A DNA stretch of 33,448 nt from Acidimicrobiaceae bacterium (lineage in GTDB: Bacteria > Actinomycetota > Acidimicrobiia > Acidimicrobiales > RAAP-2). Under the pieces are notes generated by a model, which did no database searches, was not told the DNA's origin, and saw only the letters and a program-made list of their open reading frames with translations. Location of the stretch: the NCBI GenBank assembly GCA_003138895.1, contig PLHJ01000020.1, positions 81,117-114,564 on the forward strand. The letters are read 5' to 3'. Shown here one piece after another: positions 1 through 7,745 of this stretch (its first letter is position 1; every line of letters starts with the position of its first letter). The translations under genes were made by a program, and so were the position numbers.

Positions 1-53
1 GCGCCTGCTTTGGGAGCAGGAGGCCGCGGGTTCGAATCCCGCCTTCCCGACCA
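1..53 (+). tRNA. tRNA-Pro (anticodon TGG), 5' end outside the window
   Basis: Only the 3' two thirds are present. The anticodon stem CCTGC/GCAGG encloses the loop TTTGGGA, so the anticodon is TGG (Pro). The T-arm GCGGG-TTCGAAT-CCCGC follows at 26-42. The 3' acceptor strand CTTCCCG is at 43-49, with discriminator A50 and an encoded CCA at 51-53. The acceptor 5' strand and most of the D-arm lie before the window. Confidence 0.93.
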
Positions 54-86
54 CACCACCATCACGGGATGGGACCTAGGGCCGCA

Positions 87-116
87 ATGACGCAAGCACT
101 ATGAGTGACTTATATT
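87..116 (+). promoter_or_regulatory. putative leaderless promoter of the GT87 gene
   Basis: A good -10 hexamer TATATT (111-116) lies 6 bases before the GTG at 123, and a weak -35 (ATGACG, 87-92) lies 18 bases further upstream. With normal -10/+1 spacing, transcription would begin on the start codon. No ribosome-binding sequence is visible. Confidence 0.45.
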
Positions 117-122
117 TAGAAA

Positions 123-1400
123 GTGGAATCGCTTAAGTCAGAGGAAGAACGTGCCGGCTGGGACGCCTTCCTGCAGCGATTCGGTTTGCCTTGGTACTAC
201 GCAATTATCGCGGCGCTCGCTCTCGTCGTAGTCGGATCTCTTTTTTGGGTCCACGAAGGCGTCCACTTGGCCGACATGGTGCGATATCGTCGCCCGCTGG
301 ACTTTCAGGTGTACCGAGACGCGGCCGCCAACATGCTGCACAACGGTCGGACCTACGTGCACAGATTTACCTGGGTGCATTTACCCTTTACGTATCCCCC
401 GTTTGCGCTGCTGCTCTTCAGCGGACTTACCGTGGTTTCGGTCACGACGTCGATGGTCTTGTGGTGGGCCCTTAGTGCCCTCGCACTCGTTGGTGTCGTC
501 GACATCGCCCTTGGTTCCGTCTTTTCTCTTCCTCGCTACGTTCGTCTAGCCCTCGCGTTCGCCTCGGCCGGTGTGATGTGCGTGTGCCTCGAACCAGCCC
601 AGAGTTCCATGGACTTTGGTCAAATCAATTTTCTCTTGATGTTTCTCATTGTGTTTGACATCTTTCACGTTCACAAGACCGGACGGGGGTTTCTCGTCGG
701 CATCGCCGCCGCGATCAAACTCACTCCCCTGACCTATCTCTTCTATTTTGCGGCGGAGCGTTCGTGGCGTACGGTCTACTGGGCGATTGCCACCTTTGTT
801 GGAGCGGGCGTCGTCGGACTCATTTTTCTGCCGTCAGACTCTGTGACGTACTGGTTTCACCAGGCGTTCTCGCCCGGACAAAAGGGCAACGCGACCGGAG
901 CCATGAATCAGTCGTGGTACTCGCTGATTCAGCACCTCGTCGGTGACAACCAAGTGGCGACGATGACGATTTGGGTAGTTCTTAGCGCACTGACGCTCGC
1001 CGCCGGATTCTTTGTGGCCCGCGTCTGTGTGAGTAATGGTCGTTTGCTCGAAGGACTCTTTGCGCTTGCTCTCACCGAACTGCTCATTAGTCCCATCTCG
1101 TGGACGCACCACTGGTCGTGGGTGGTCGTCGCACCCATTTTGATTGTTGCCCAATGGCGTAGGGACGCGTGGACGTGCGTGGCGATGCTCTTCTTGCTAC
1201 TTATCTGCTTTGATCCGCCCTTCGAATGGCACCCGTGGAAGTGGTACCACGTGGGCTTCCTTCGTGGATTAGAAGGATATTCATTGCTCTTGTCCGGCGC
1301 GATAGTGCTCGCAACGATGACCATTAGTCAATGGCACGTTCGAAAATGGAACCGCGCCAGCGAGGTCTCCACGCCACTTCGCTTAGCCAACGAACACTAA
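123..1400 (+). CDS. GT87-family polyprenyl-phosphate-mannose-dependent mannosyltransferase (DUF2029)
   Basis: A 425-residue polytopic membrane protein with about ten hydrophobic segments. The N-terminal extracytoplasmic loop carries DFQVYRDA (residues 60-67), followed by FTYPPFA (89-95). These match actinobacterial GT87 enzymes (PimE and relatives), where an Asp in the first loop is catalytic; Asp60 is the candidate here. Family members transfer mannose (or arabinose) from a polyprenyl-phosphate donor to glycolipids on the outer face of the membrane. The exact acceptor cannot be read from sequence. The GTG start is supported by a -10 box placed for leaderless initiation. The gene stands alone after tRNA-Pro, and no other cell-envelope glycosylation gene is adjacent. 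Confidence 0.8.
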   Translation: MESLKSEEERAGWDAFLQRFGLPWYYAIIAALALVVVGSLFWVHEGVHLADMVRYRRPLDFQVYRDAAANMLHNGRTYVHRFTWVHLPFTYPPFALLLFSGLTVVSVTTSMVLWWALSALALVGVVDIALGSVFSLPRYVRLALAFASAGVMCVCLEPAQSSMDFGQINFLLMFLIVFDIFHVHKTGRGFLVGIAAAIKLTPLTYLFYFAAERSWRTVYWAIATFVGAGVVGLIFLPSDSVTYWFHQAFSPGQKGNATGAMNQSWYSLIQHLVGDNQVATMTIWVVLSALTLAAGFFVARVCVSNGRLLEGLFALALTELLISPISWTHHWSWVVVAPILIVAQWRRDAWTCVAMLFLLLICFDPPFEWHPWKWYHVGFLRGLEGYSLLLSGAIVLATMTISQWHVRKWNRASEVSTPLRLANEH

Positions 1401-1433
1401 AAGGAGCGGCGGGCCAAGAAATCCGGCCGGTCT

Positions 1434-1439
1434 TATACT
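1434..1439 (+). promoter_or_regulatory. -10 box TATACT for the NfeD-like gene
   Basis: TATACT ends 7 bases before ATG 1447, the spacing expected for a leaderless transcript. This favours ATG 1447 over the upstream in-frame TTG at 1441, which would lie before the predicted transcription start. No convincing -35 was found. Confidence 0.45.
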
Positions 1440-1446
1440 TTTGAAT

Positions 1447-1890
1447 ATGGTGACCGTGTTCTTCTGGATTGTCATCGTTCTCTTTTGCATCGTTGTTGAA
1501 ATGCACACCAATGCGTTCTTGGCAATATTCATTGGTACGGGCGCAACGCTCGCGTTCATTCTCGCCCTCGTTGGCGTTCCCTTCGCCATTCAAGCGCTAG
1601 CGTGGCTTGTTTTTTCAGGAGGAACTATCGCTTTTCTTCGACCGTGGGCCATGCGCAAGTTTCAACACCATCGCTACGAAATTGATATGAGTAAACCCAC
1701 GCATACGGCGCTCACGAATTTGACCGGCTTCGTTGAAGAACCCGTAGGCGACGAAAAGAGCCCGGGGCGCGTCAAGATTCAAGGAGAACTGTGGCGCGCG
1801 GTAACGGACTGGCCCGAAGCCCTTCCGAACGGAACACAAATTGTCGTGAAAAAAGCGTACGGCACGACGCTCTGGGTTGACCCCGTTTAA
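1447..1890 (+). CDS. NfeD-like membrane protein (short form, C-terminal OB-fold)
   Basis: About 147 residues. Two or three N-terminal membrane segments are followed by a soluble C-terminal domain beginning near residue 85. That domain contains the NfeD OB-fold pattern: a central Gly-rich turn, GRVKIQGELWRA, and a final strand ending in LWVDPV. Short NfeD proteins partner with SPFH/stomatin-type proteins in membrane microdomains. The next gene is exactly such a protein, although it is convergent (24 bases between stops) rather than co-transcribed. ATG 1447 was chosen over TTG 1441 because a -10 box sits 7 bases upstream. The partnership is inferred from family knowledge and adjacency. Confidence 0.8.
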   Translation: MVTVFFWIVIVLFCIVVEMHTNAFLAIFIGTGATLAFILALVGVPFAIQALAWLVFSGGTIAFLRPWAMRKFQHHRYEIDMSKPTHTALTNLTGFVEEPVGDEKSPGRVKIQGELWRAVTDWPEALPNGTQIVVKKAYGTTLWVDPV

Positions 1891-1913
1891 GCAGCTGGCG
1901 AACGAAGGCGCCG

Positions 1914-2837
1914 CTACGAAACAGAAGGTACGTCGGCCATCACACTCTTGATGGCTTGAGCAGCACCGAGCAACGCTGCACTTTCGGCAGGGATAATTAA
2001 CTTCGTGTTGTCGCTCTCGGCGAATTTGGCCAAGGTGTCCAGTTGCAAAATAGCGACCAACGTTGGATCGGGCGCTTGTTCCTTGATTGCTGCGTACACC
2101 GAAGCAATAGCCTGCGCTCGACCTTCGGCTTCCAAAATCAATGCTTGCCTACGACCCTGCGCACGAAGAATGTCCGATTGCTGTGCGCCTTCGGCTTCTT
2201 TAATAGCGGCTTGACGTTGTCCATCCGCGACGTTCACGGCGGACTGCTGTTGACCTTCTGATTCCAAGATGCGCGCTCGCTTTTCTTGGTCGGCCTGCTT
2301 CTGCAGTGCCATGGCTTGGAGTATTTGGTCGGGTGGCGTGATCTCTAGTACTTCGACGCGATTAATACGCACGCCCCATTTATCCGTCGCCTCTTCCATT
2401 TGGGTCTGGAGCATCGTGCTGATTTGCTCGCGCTGAGAGAATGCATCATCCAGCGTGATGCTGCCGAACACCGCACGTACTGAGGTGCGAGCCAAGTTGT
2501 CAACGCTGACGAGGTAGTCCTGGTTCGTAAAAAGGGCCAGGCGAACGTCGACGACTTGGCTAAAGATGGTGGCGTTAACAATCACGGCCACGTTGTCACG
2601 TGTGATGACCTGTTGGCGATCACCGGTCCTCGGCGTTTCTCGAACGTCCACGATTTTCATCACTTCAATGAACGGAATGATGAAGGTCAAGCCAGGATTT
2701 TTGATGTCCTTGAATTCTCCGAATTTTGTTACGACACCTACGAATCCTTGTTGCACGATTCGAACAGATTTAACGATGAACATCAGCCCAAAAATGACGA
2801 CAACGGCTGCGACGACTGCAATGACTATGCCAATCAT
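1914..2837 (-). CDS. SPFH/Band 7 (stomatin/paraslipin-like) membrane scaffold protein
   Basis: A 307-residue protein. One N-terminal membrane helix (about 3-25) is followed by a Band 7 domain (about 27-190, with FVGVVTKFGEF, PGLTFIIPFI and VDVRETP). Then comes a long Ala/Glu/Gln-rich helical region (about 180-260) with repeated ILEAEG/IKEAEG units typical of QmcA/paraslipin-type oligomers. These proteins form ring or cage scaffolds that organise membrane proteins and proteases. The ATG is preceded by GGAGGA at ideal spacing, so the start is firm. It is tail-to-tail with the NfeD-like gene. Confidence 0.9.
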   Translation of the reverse strand: MIGIVIAVVAAVVVIFGLMFIVKSVRIVQQGFVGVVTKFGEFKDIKNPGLTFIIPFIEVMKIVDVRETPRTGDRQQVITRDNVAVIVNATIFSQVVDVRLALFTNQDYLVSVDNLARTSVRAVFGSITLDDAFSQREQISTMLQTQMEEATDKWGVRINRVEVLEITPPDQILQAMALQKQADQEKRARILESEGQQQSAVNVADGQRQAAIKEAEGAQQSDILRAQGRRQALILEAEGRAQAIASVYAAIKEQAPDPTLVAILQLDTLAKFAESDNTKLIIPAESAALLGAAQAIKSVMADVPSVS

Positions 2838-2963
2838 GGTGTTTCCTCCAGAGGAGCAACGTAAATAACAGGTATTTGCCCGCTATCGGGAGTGTAGCCA
2901 TCTGTCCAAAGAATCACTCGAAGACGTACGCGCATTCCAGTGATCGGCTTAATGACACGACTC

Positions 2964-2979
2964 TTCAACTACAGTTGAA
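2964..2979. repeat. 16-bp inverted repeat in an otherwise empty intergenic region
   Basis: TTCAACT-ac-AGTTGAA is a perfect 7-bp inverted repeat with a 2-bp spacer, about 90 bases upstream of the hypothetical gene at 3071. The interval 2838-3070 holds no convincing gene. The open frame there shares the downstream frame but has no ribosome-binding site. The repeat could be a dimeric repressor operator, but no regulator gene lies beside it. Confidence 0.35.
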
Positions 2980-3070
2980 AGCACATCAAGAGCGACCGAG
3001 GGACATGGCCCTACGACATCGCCGCAACCTGCTTCGGCAAGGTGCGAATGCCATGCGATGGAGGAAAATT

Positions 3071-3832
3071 ATGAGTCAAGCACCGAATCCCACCAAAAAC
3101 GTTGGCTGGCAAGTTTGGAACATGAGCAAGCGAATCTCGTCAGCGATGTTCATGGCGAAGGTATCTCGACGCCACTTAGAAAATTGTCGGGATACCGATT
3201 ACTGGAAGTCCGAAGATATCGACGAACTCGAACGATTGACCGTCGCCTTGGAGGACTGCGCCGAGAGGGCCAAAGAAACTTGGACCAACTTGAAGGCGGT
3301 TCCTCGAAGTCGCCGCGACGACACCGACCTCGACGAAGTGCTCGAACAGGCATCGGAGGTTTATCGGTCCGGCAACGTCGCAGAATATTGGGAACTCGTT
3401 GAGGAGTTCAAGCGTTTGATGGTGCGCGTTGAATGGGAGGGTAACCGGATTCGTTGGAATGCAATTTGCAAGATCAAGCAAGAACGAAATCATCTCAAGT
3501 CAATCGCATCTAGCCAGCGTGCAAAGAACCACAAGCAACCGCTTGGTTTGGTTCAGTTGTACGCGCTTTCGTCTCATGAAATTTCCGAACTCCATCAGTT
3601 ATCGGCACGACTTGCCACTATTGCCAGGCAAACTCGAAGCGACTTCAACGCAGTGGGCGATTTCACTACTCAAATCGATCCAGACTTTTTGGGGTCCAGC
3701 CTTTGGAGTGTTCCTGGCCACCTAGAAGAGCGAATGATCGCAATTAGATCGACGGAGTCGCTCGTTGAAGACTCGCGACAGATTGAGTTACAAATCGATG
3801 CCCTGCTGAGCGCCGCCTCACGCCGTAACTGA
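3071..3832 (+). CDS. hypothetical helical protein
   Basis: About 253 residues, and not recognised. The frame is open from 2876, but GGAGGA at 3060-3065 with 5-base spacing fixes ATG 3071 as the likely start. The protein is rich in Glu, Arg, Leu and Trp with long amphipathic stretches and no membrane segment or signal peptide. It has few Gly/Pro residues, suggesting an all-helical or coiled-coil fold. Cysteines near the N-terminal third do not form an obvious metal motif. Codon use resembles that of its neighbours. It is a single gene, flanked by a divergent SPFH gene and a convergent tRNA-Arg. No function is proposed. Confidence 0.65.
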   Translation: MSQAPNPTKNVGWQVWNMSKRISSAMFMAKVSRRHLENCRDTDYWKSEDIDELERLTVALEDCAERAKETWTNLKAVPRSRRDDTDLDEVLEQASEVYRSGNVAEYWELVEEFKRLMVRVEWEGNRIRWNAICKIKQERNHLKSIASSQRAKNHKQPLGLVQLYALSSHEISELHQLSARLATIARQTRSDFNAVGDFTTQIDPDFLGSSLWSVPGHLEERMIAIRSTESLVEDSRQIELQIDALLSAASRRN

Positions 3833-3872
3833 CCGACCAATCAAGGGGCTCGACTGGGAAATCATGTACGAC

Positions 3873-3925
3873 CACCGGACGAAACCTAAACTCAGGGGTT
3901 CGTTCGTCCGGTGTGTCGCGACACA
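3873..3925. terminator. overlapping inverted repeats between convergent transcription units
   Basis: CACCGGACGAA (3873-3883) pairs perfectly with TTCGTCCGGTG (3903-3913) around a 19-base loop that has its own small AACC/GGTT stem. Directly after it lies a perfect 14-bp palindrome, TGTGTCGCGACACA (3912-3925), five bases beyond the encoded CCA of tRNA-Arg. No T-run follows on either strand, so this would be a non-canonical or bidirectional terminator or an RNA-processing signal. The function is inferred from position only. Confidence 0.4.
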
Positions 3926-3929
3926 TCAC

Positions 3930-4008
<79 letters not shown>

Positions 4009-4086
4009 AGTGCACGTCGAATCAGTTTCCCGATGAACGAGTACGAACAACGATGCTACTGGGCAAGTACGTGATGCTTGATCGCG

Positions 4087-4160
4087 TGCCCTCGGCAGGA
4101 GTCGAACCCGCAACCTGACGGGTAGAAACCGTCTGCTCTATCCAGTTGAGCTACAAGGGC
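4087..4160 (-). tRNA. tRNA-Arg (anticodon TCT), no encoded CCA
   Basis: On the minus strand, GCCCTTG pairs with CGAGGGC (one G-T wobble), and the discriminator is A. The anticodon stem GACGG/CCGTC encloses TTTCTAC, so the anticodon is TCT. The T-arm is TGCGG/CCTGC-type with loop TTCGACT. The discriminator is followed by CGC rather than CCA, so this tRNA needs CCA addition, unlike the other four tRNAs in the window. Confidence 0.94.
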
Positions 4161-4215
4161 GCTCTTCCATCGTAATGAGCGGTTTGAGGGCCAGCGAGTA
4201 ACCACATGTTCGTGG

Positions 4216-4245
4216 TTGACGTTTAATAACACTGTGCAATACTTA
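4216..4245 (+). promoter_or_regulatory. promoter of tRNA-His
   Basis: TTGACG (4216-4221) is a near-consensus -35. The -10 region is TACTTA/ATACTT (4239-4245) with 17-18 base spacing, placing the start a few bases before the mature 5' end at 4254. A 6-bp inverted repeat (AACCAC...GTGGTT) overlaps the -35. Confidence 0.6.
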
Positions 4246-4253
4246 GAAGCCTT

Positions 4254-4331
4254 GGTGGGCGTAGCTCAGTTGGTTAGAGCGCCAGGTTGTGGTCCTGGAG
4301 GCCGCGGGTTCGAACCCCGTCGCTCACCCCA
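4254..4331 (+). tRNA. tRNA-His (anticodon GTG)
   Basis: GTGGGCG (4255-4261) pairs with CGCTCAC (4321-4327) with one wobble pair. The extra 5' G at 4254 (G-1) faces discriminator C4328, the histidine identity pair. The anticodon stem CCAGG/CCTGG encloses TTGTGGT (anticodon GTG). CCA is encoded at 4329-4331. Confidence 0.96.
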
Positions 4332-4448
4332 ATGCGTTTCATTTCCTTTTGGAGCAGTAAAAGAAGGTGTTGCTCCAGCAAAATCGCGTGTAGATTCCCT
4401 TTATCGCGTCAAGGGTGGCGCGGCTCGTGGCATAAGTAAGGGGGAACG
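4332..4448 (+). promoter_or_regulatory. leader region of the aldehyde dehydrogenase gene
   Basis: There is no gene here. A GGAGCA...TGCTCC stem (14-base loop, near 4351-4376) may end tRNA-His transcription. A possible promoter follows: TTGCTC (4370-4375), 15 bases, TAGATT (4391-4396). GGGGGA just before ATG 4449 is a plausible ribosome-binding site. The assignments are weak apart from the last. Confidence 0.35.
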
Positions 4449-5873
4449 ATGACTATCGTTCGCGATTCGTTCTACATCAATGGTGAGTGGGTCAAGGCCT
4501 CCTCCAAAGACACACTCGAGGTCACTTCGTCCGGCACCGGCGAGCTCTACGCGACCATTCCGTCGGGAACTGTCGAAGAAGCTAACGAGGCTGTCGAAGC
4601 AGCAGCAGCGGCGTTTACGTCGTGGTCCAACGTCAGCCCTAAAGAACGCGGTGAGTTCTTGCAGCGCATTTCGGAGAAGCTCGCCGAACGAGCCGACGAA
4701 ATCGCGCTCAACATCTCGAACGAGGTCGGTATGCCACTGATGCTCGCCAAGGGCATCCAGGTGGGCATCCCCACCGCAACGTTTGCCGACAACGCCCAGC
4801 GCGCCATGGAATTCACGTGGGAAGAAGAGGTCGGAAACTCATCACTCGTGCGCGAGCCCGTTGGTGTTGTGGCCGCCATCACGCCTTGGAACTACCCACT
4901 GCACCAGATCGCTAACAAAGTTGCGGCCTCACTGGCCGCAGGATGCACGGTGGTTTTAAAGCCCAGTGAAGTTGCACCGATCAACGCCTTCCTTTTGGCC
5001 GACATCATTCACGAGGTCGGACTGCCCAAGGGTGTCTTCAACATGGTGACCGGTCTTGGACCAGTCGTAGGCGAAGCCATCGTCGCGCACCCTAAAACCG
5101 ACATGGTGTCGTTCACTGGTTCCACCCGCGCTGGAAAGCGCGTTATGGAAATCGCATCACAGATGGTGAAGCGGGTTTCCCTGGAACTCGGTGGCAAGTC
5201 AGCCAACATTATTTTGGAAGGTGCCGATCTCACCAAAGCCGTTCCGGACGGAATCTTCAAGTGCTACTTGAATTCAGGACAAACCTGTTCCGCCCTGACG
5301 CGCATGTTGGTACCTCGCTCGAAGCTCAGCGAAGTCGAAGACCTCGCCGTTGCCGCGGCGGCTGGTTTTCAGCCCGCTGACCCAATCACGGGCACGAGTT
5401 TCATTGGACCGCTCGTCAGTGCCGCTCAACAGCAGCGTGTGAAGGACTACATCAAGAAAGGTGTTGACGAAGGTGCTCGCATCATTCTTGGTGGCACCGA
5501 CGCTCCCGAAGGACTGGAAAAGGGTCACTACGTGCAACCGACGATTTTTACGGACGTCAAGAATTCCATGACGATTGCGCAAGAGGAAATCTTCGGACCG
5601 GTACTTTCAATCATTCCTTACGACACGGAAGAAGAAGCCGTAGCGATTGCCAACGACAGTCTGTACGGACTCGCCGGCGGCGTCTGGGCCGAGAGTGACG
5701 AAAAGGCGTTCGAAGTCGCACGGAAGATCCGAACGGGCCAAGTGGAAATTAACGGTGGCGCATTCAACATTTTCGCCCCCTTCGGTGGCTACAAGCAGTC
5801 CGGCATCGGACGCGAGCTCGGCAAGTACGGATTTGAAGAGTTCCTCGAAGTGAAAGCCGTCCAGCACGGCTAG
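4449..5873 (+). CDS. NAD(P)-dependent aldehyde dehydrogenase
   Basis: 474 residues, full length for the ALDH superfamily. The oxyanion Asn148 is in TPWNYP and the cofactor-binding Lys171 in LKPSE. The glycine motif FTGSTRAG is at about 222-229, the general base Glu246 in LELGGK and the catalytic Cys280 in NSGQTC. All catalytic residues are intact. The enzyme oxidises an aldehyde to its acid; the substrate is not evident. A cytosolic location is expected. It begins with ATG after a G-rich ribosome-binding sequence and sits alone between tRNA-His and tRNA-Lys, so the neighbourhood gives no substrate clue. It is less like betaine-aldehyde and succinate-semialdehyde enzymes than generic actinobacterial family members. 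Confidence 0.9.
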   Translation: MTIVRDSFYINGEWVKASSKDTLEVTSSGTGELYATIPSGTVEEANEAVEAAAAAFTSWSNVSPKERGEFLQRISEKLAERADEIALNISNEVGMPLMLAKGIQVGIPTATFADNAQRAMEFTWEEEVGNSSLVREPVGVVAAITPWNYPLHQIANKVAASLAAGCTVVLKPSEVAPINAFLLADIIHEVGLPKGVFNMVTGLGPVVGEAIVAHPKTDMVSFTGSTRAGKRVMEIASQMVKRVSLELGGKSANIILEGADLTKAVPDGIFKCYLNSGQTCSALTRMLVPRSKLSEVEDLAVAAAAGFQPADPITGTSFIGPLVSAAQQQRVKDYIKKGVDEGARIILGGTDAPEGLEKGHYVQPTIFTDVKNSMTIAQEEIFGPVLSIIPYDTEEEAVAIANDSLYGLAGGVWAESDEKAFEVARKIRTGQVEINGGAFNIFAPFGGYKQSGIGRELGKYGFEEFLEVKAVQHG

Positions 5874-5903
5874 TCGGCGACGTCGAGCGGGCGCGTGGCG
5901 ATG

Positions 5904-5909
5904 TAGACT
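5904..5909 (+). promoter_or_regulatory. -10 box of tRNA-Lys
   Basis: TAGACT lies six bases before the mature 5' G at 5916, so transcription would start at or next to the tRNA end. The -35 is poor. Confidence 0.4.
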
Positions 5910-5915
5910 CGTCAC

Positions 5916-5991
5916 GCGCCGATAGCTCAATTGGCAGAGCATTTGACTCTTAATCAACAGGTTCCGGGTTCAAGTCCCGGTCGGCGCACCA
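5916..5991 (+). tRNA. tRNA-Lys (anticodon CTT)
   Basis: The acceptor GCGCCGA pairs with TCGGCGC. The anticodon loop CTCTTAA (anticodon CTT) sits on a TTTGA/TCAAC stem whose outermost pair (27-43) is a T-C mismatch. The T-arm is CCGGG-TTCAAGT-CCCGG, with discriminator A and CCA encoded at 5989-5991. Confidence 0.96.
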
Positions 5992-5995
5992 TTTA

Positions 5996-6021
5996 AAACC
6001 CAAAGGACTCTTTGGGTTTTT
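5996..6021. terminator. rho-independent terminator shared by tRNA-Lys and the clpS-DUF2017 unit
   Basis: AAACCCAAAG (5996-6005), loop GACT, CTTTGGGTTT (6010-6019): a perfect 10-bp stem followed by further Ts. A-rich arms on one side and T-rich on the other let it work in both directions. It lies immediately between the tRNA 3' end and the DUF2017 stop codon (6023). Confidence 0.85.
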
Positions 6022-6022
6022 C

Positions 6023-6460
6023 TTACGACAAACATTCCGCCAGTTCGAAAAGTAATTGCTGCAGTGAATGGACTTCAACCAAGGTGCCTTCGTCGGCTTT
6101 CGCTAAGGCGTCTTCGCTTAGCAGTCCTTCGTTAAGGGCCAAAGAGCGAAGTGCGACTTGCAGCGTCATAAGCCACGCCCAACCTTCGCCGTCATTAATG
6201 AACTCTTCGTCAACACTCAGGACAACAAGTTCGGCGTTCGATGCGGTCGACTTTTGTCGAGCGAGCATTGATACGGGGTCGTCGATATCACGGCTCGGAT
6301 CAATGGGTGCTTGAAGTTGGCGGTGCCAGGCGTGATCGATGTCATTCTCCGCCGCCACGACATCTTCGGCAAATTGGCGGACCAAGTTTCGTCCGTGCTC
6401 GTTGAGACGAACTTCGATGCGTCCGTCTCGTCGGCGAATAAAAATTCGGTTCTTGCTCAC
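6023..6460 (-). CDS. DUF2017 family protein encoded after clpS
   Basis: 145 residues, acidic and helical, with no membrane segment. A basic N-terminus (IFIRRRDGRIEVRLNEHG) precedes LVRQFAEDVV and a C-terminal helical region. DUF2017 proteins are characteristically encoded beside clpS in actinomycetes; their biochemical role is not established. The start is GTG, two bases after the ClpS stop on the minus strand, so the two are co-transcribed and probably translationally coupled. This copy is somewhat shorter than typical family members. A link to ClpP adaptor function rests only on conserved neighbourhood. Confidence 0.8.
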   Translation of the reverse strand: MSKNRIFIRRRDGRIEVRLNEHGRNLVRQFAEDVVAAENDIDHAWHRQLQAPIDPSRDIDDPVSMLARQKSTASNAELVVLSVDEEFINDGEGWAWLMTLQVALRSLALNEGLLSEDALAKADEGTLVEVHSLQQLLFELAECLS

Positions 6461-6462
6461 GA

Positions 6463-6768
6463 CTAATTGTCCTGTTCAATCGTGGCTTGGAGACCGGCGA
6501 CGTGAAGTTTCACGCAGTACGTCTCAGCCCGCTCTCGTTCACCGGACCAGACAATTGCTTTTCCTTCGTGATGCACCGTCATCATTAACTTCGTGGCCTT
6601 CGCATTGGGATAACCAAAAATCTTCCTAAAAATGATGACGACCACGGACATGGGCGTGACCGGATCATCCCAAACGATCACGCTCCAGGGACGAAGCGTC
6701 TGAGTTTCTTCTTCGCTAATCGTGTCGGATTCAGTGGTAGTTCGACGCAATGGTTGTACGGAAGCCAC
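6463..6768 (-). CDS. clpS: ATP-dependent Clp protease adaptor ClpS
   Basis: 101 residues with the ClpS core from about residue 27. WDDPVTPM (33-40) contains the acidic substrate-pocket residues, followed by IFRKIFGY, ATKLMMTVHHEGKA (with the pocket His at 66/67) and KLHVAGLQATIE. ClpS delivers N-degron substrates to the ClpC/ClpA unfoldase for ClpP degradation. The actinobacterial form begins WDDPV where E. coli has a YNDD-type motif, and this copy follows that pattern. The GTG start is tentative because the disordered first 25 residues are not conserved. It is the first gene of the pair with DUF2017 and divergent from the MpaB-like gene. Confidence 0.93.
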   Translation of the reverse strand: MASVQPLRRTTTESDTISEEETQTLRPWSVIVWDDPVTPMSVVVIIFRKIFGYPNAKATKLMMTVHHEGKAIVWSGERERAETYCVKLHVAGLQATIEQDN

Positions 6769-6821
6769 GAATCCAGTTTCGCAGAGTCACCGCGAAAGCG
6801 CCATAGTCCACGTAATCCCCC

Positions 6822-6827
6822 TAGCCT
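6822..6827 (+). promoter_or_regulatory. -10 box TAGCCT for the MpaB-like gene
   Basis: TAGCCT ends six bases before GTG 6834, consistent with leaderless initiation. It lies in the 65-bp divergent region shared with clpS. Confidence 0.4.
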
Positions 6828-6833
6828 TGAAGG

Positions 6834-7745
6834 GTGGCAACGTTTGAAAACGCTCGTGACGAAGGGCGTTCCTTTGTTCTGGATTCGATGAATCAGGCTC
6901 AAACGAAGGCGCAACGACGACTACGACGTTCGCTCGGTGTGCGAGAAGAGCCACCCATCGCCTGCATGGATCCCGAAGAGTCGTACATGCCAATCGGCGG
7001 CGGCGCACGACAGCTCCACGGCGACCTCGCCTCAATGCTCATTGGCGGACTTGGTTCCTTGCTCTTACAGATGTTGCACCCCTACGCCATGACGGGCGTG
7101 GCCCAGCACTCGATGTACAAAGAAGCACCTCTTCGACGTCTGGAACAAACGGCGATGTTTATCGGCGTGACCACCTACGGCTCACGAAAAGACGCTCTAG
7201 CGACTATCGAAAAGGTGAGGGCGGTCCACAAGGTTGTAAAGGGAACGGCTCGTGATGGCGTTACCTACAGCGCGAACGATCCACGCTTACTGGAGTGGGT
7301 GCACGTTGCTGAAGTATGGATGTTCTTAGCGGGTGCCAAAGCGTATGGACCTTCGCCTATCAGCAATGAACTTGCCGATGCGTACGTGAACGAAATGGCG
7401 ACGTTGGCTCGTGACCTTGGCGTGCTCGATCCTCCGACAACGGTACGCGGACTCAAGGTTCGATTAGAGAAATTTCGCCCTGAATTGGAACTTATTCCCG
7501 AAGGTCGCGAAGCGCGCAACTTTGTCATGCGAGGCGTCGCGAGGAGTCCTCAAGAACGACTCGCCTACGCGACGCTGATCGCCGGATCCGTAGGTCTTCT
7601 TCCTTCGTGGGCGAGACGTGGACTCGGTATTCCGAAGTTACCGCTCGCCAATACGTTGCTCGTGCGGCCGGCCGCAACGCTGCTTTGCACGTCACTTCGA
7701 TTTGTTGTGCCGCCGGCAAGAGACCATTCAACTAGCGAGCGTTAG
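6834..7745 (+). CDS. MpaB-like oxygenase (DUF2236, latex-clearing-protein superfamily)
   Basis: 303 residues. Conserved DUF2236 features are GDLASMLIGG...LLLQMLHP (about 63-83), RRLEQTAMFI (about 102-111), VRAVHKVVKG (about 129-138, with the candidate haem-ligand His) and YSANDPRLLEWVHV (about 145-158). Characterised relatives are b-type haem oxygenases acting on hydrophobic substrates (rubber oxygenase Lcp, fungal MpaB). Related actinobacterial proteins are numerous and mostly uncharacterised. No signal peptide is present, so it is probably intracellular or membrane-associated. Its last 18 bases overlap the convergent SDR gene. The substrate is unknown. Confidence 0.8.
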   Translation: MATFENARDEGRSFVLDSMNQAQTKAQRRLRRSLGVREEPPIACMDPEESYMPIGGGARQLHGDLASMLIGGLGSLLLQMLHPYAMTGVAQHSMYKEAPLRRLEQTAMFIGVTTYGSRKDALATIEKVRAVHKVVKGTARDGVTYSANDPRLLEWVHVAEVWMFLAGAKAYGPSPISNELADAYVNEMATLARDLGVLDPPTTVRGLKVRLEKFRPELELIPEGREARNFVMRGVARSPQERLAYATLIAGSVGLLPSWARRGLGIPKLPLANTLLVRPAATLLCTSLRFVVPPARDHSTSER

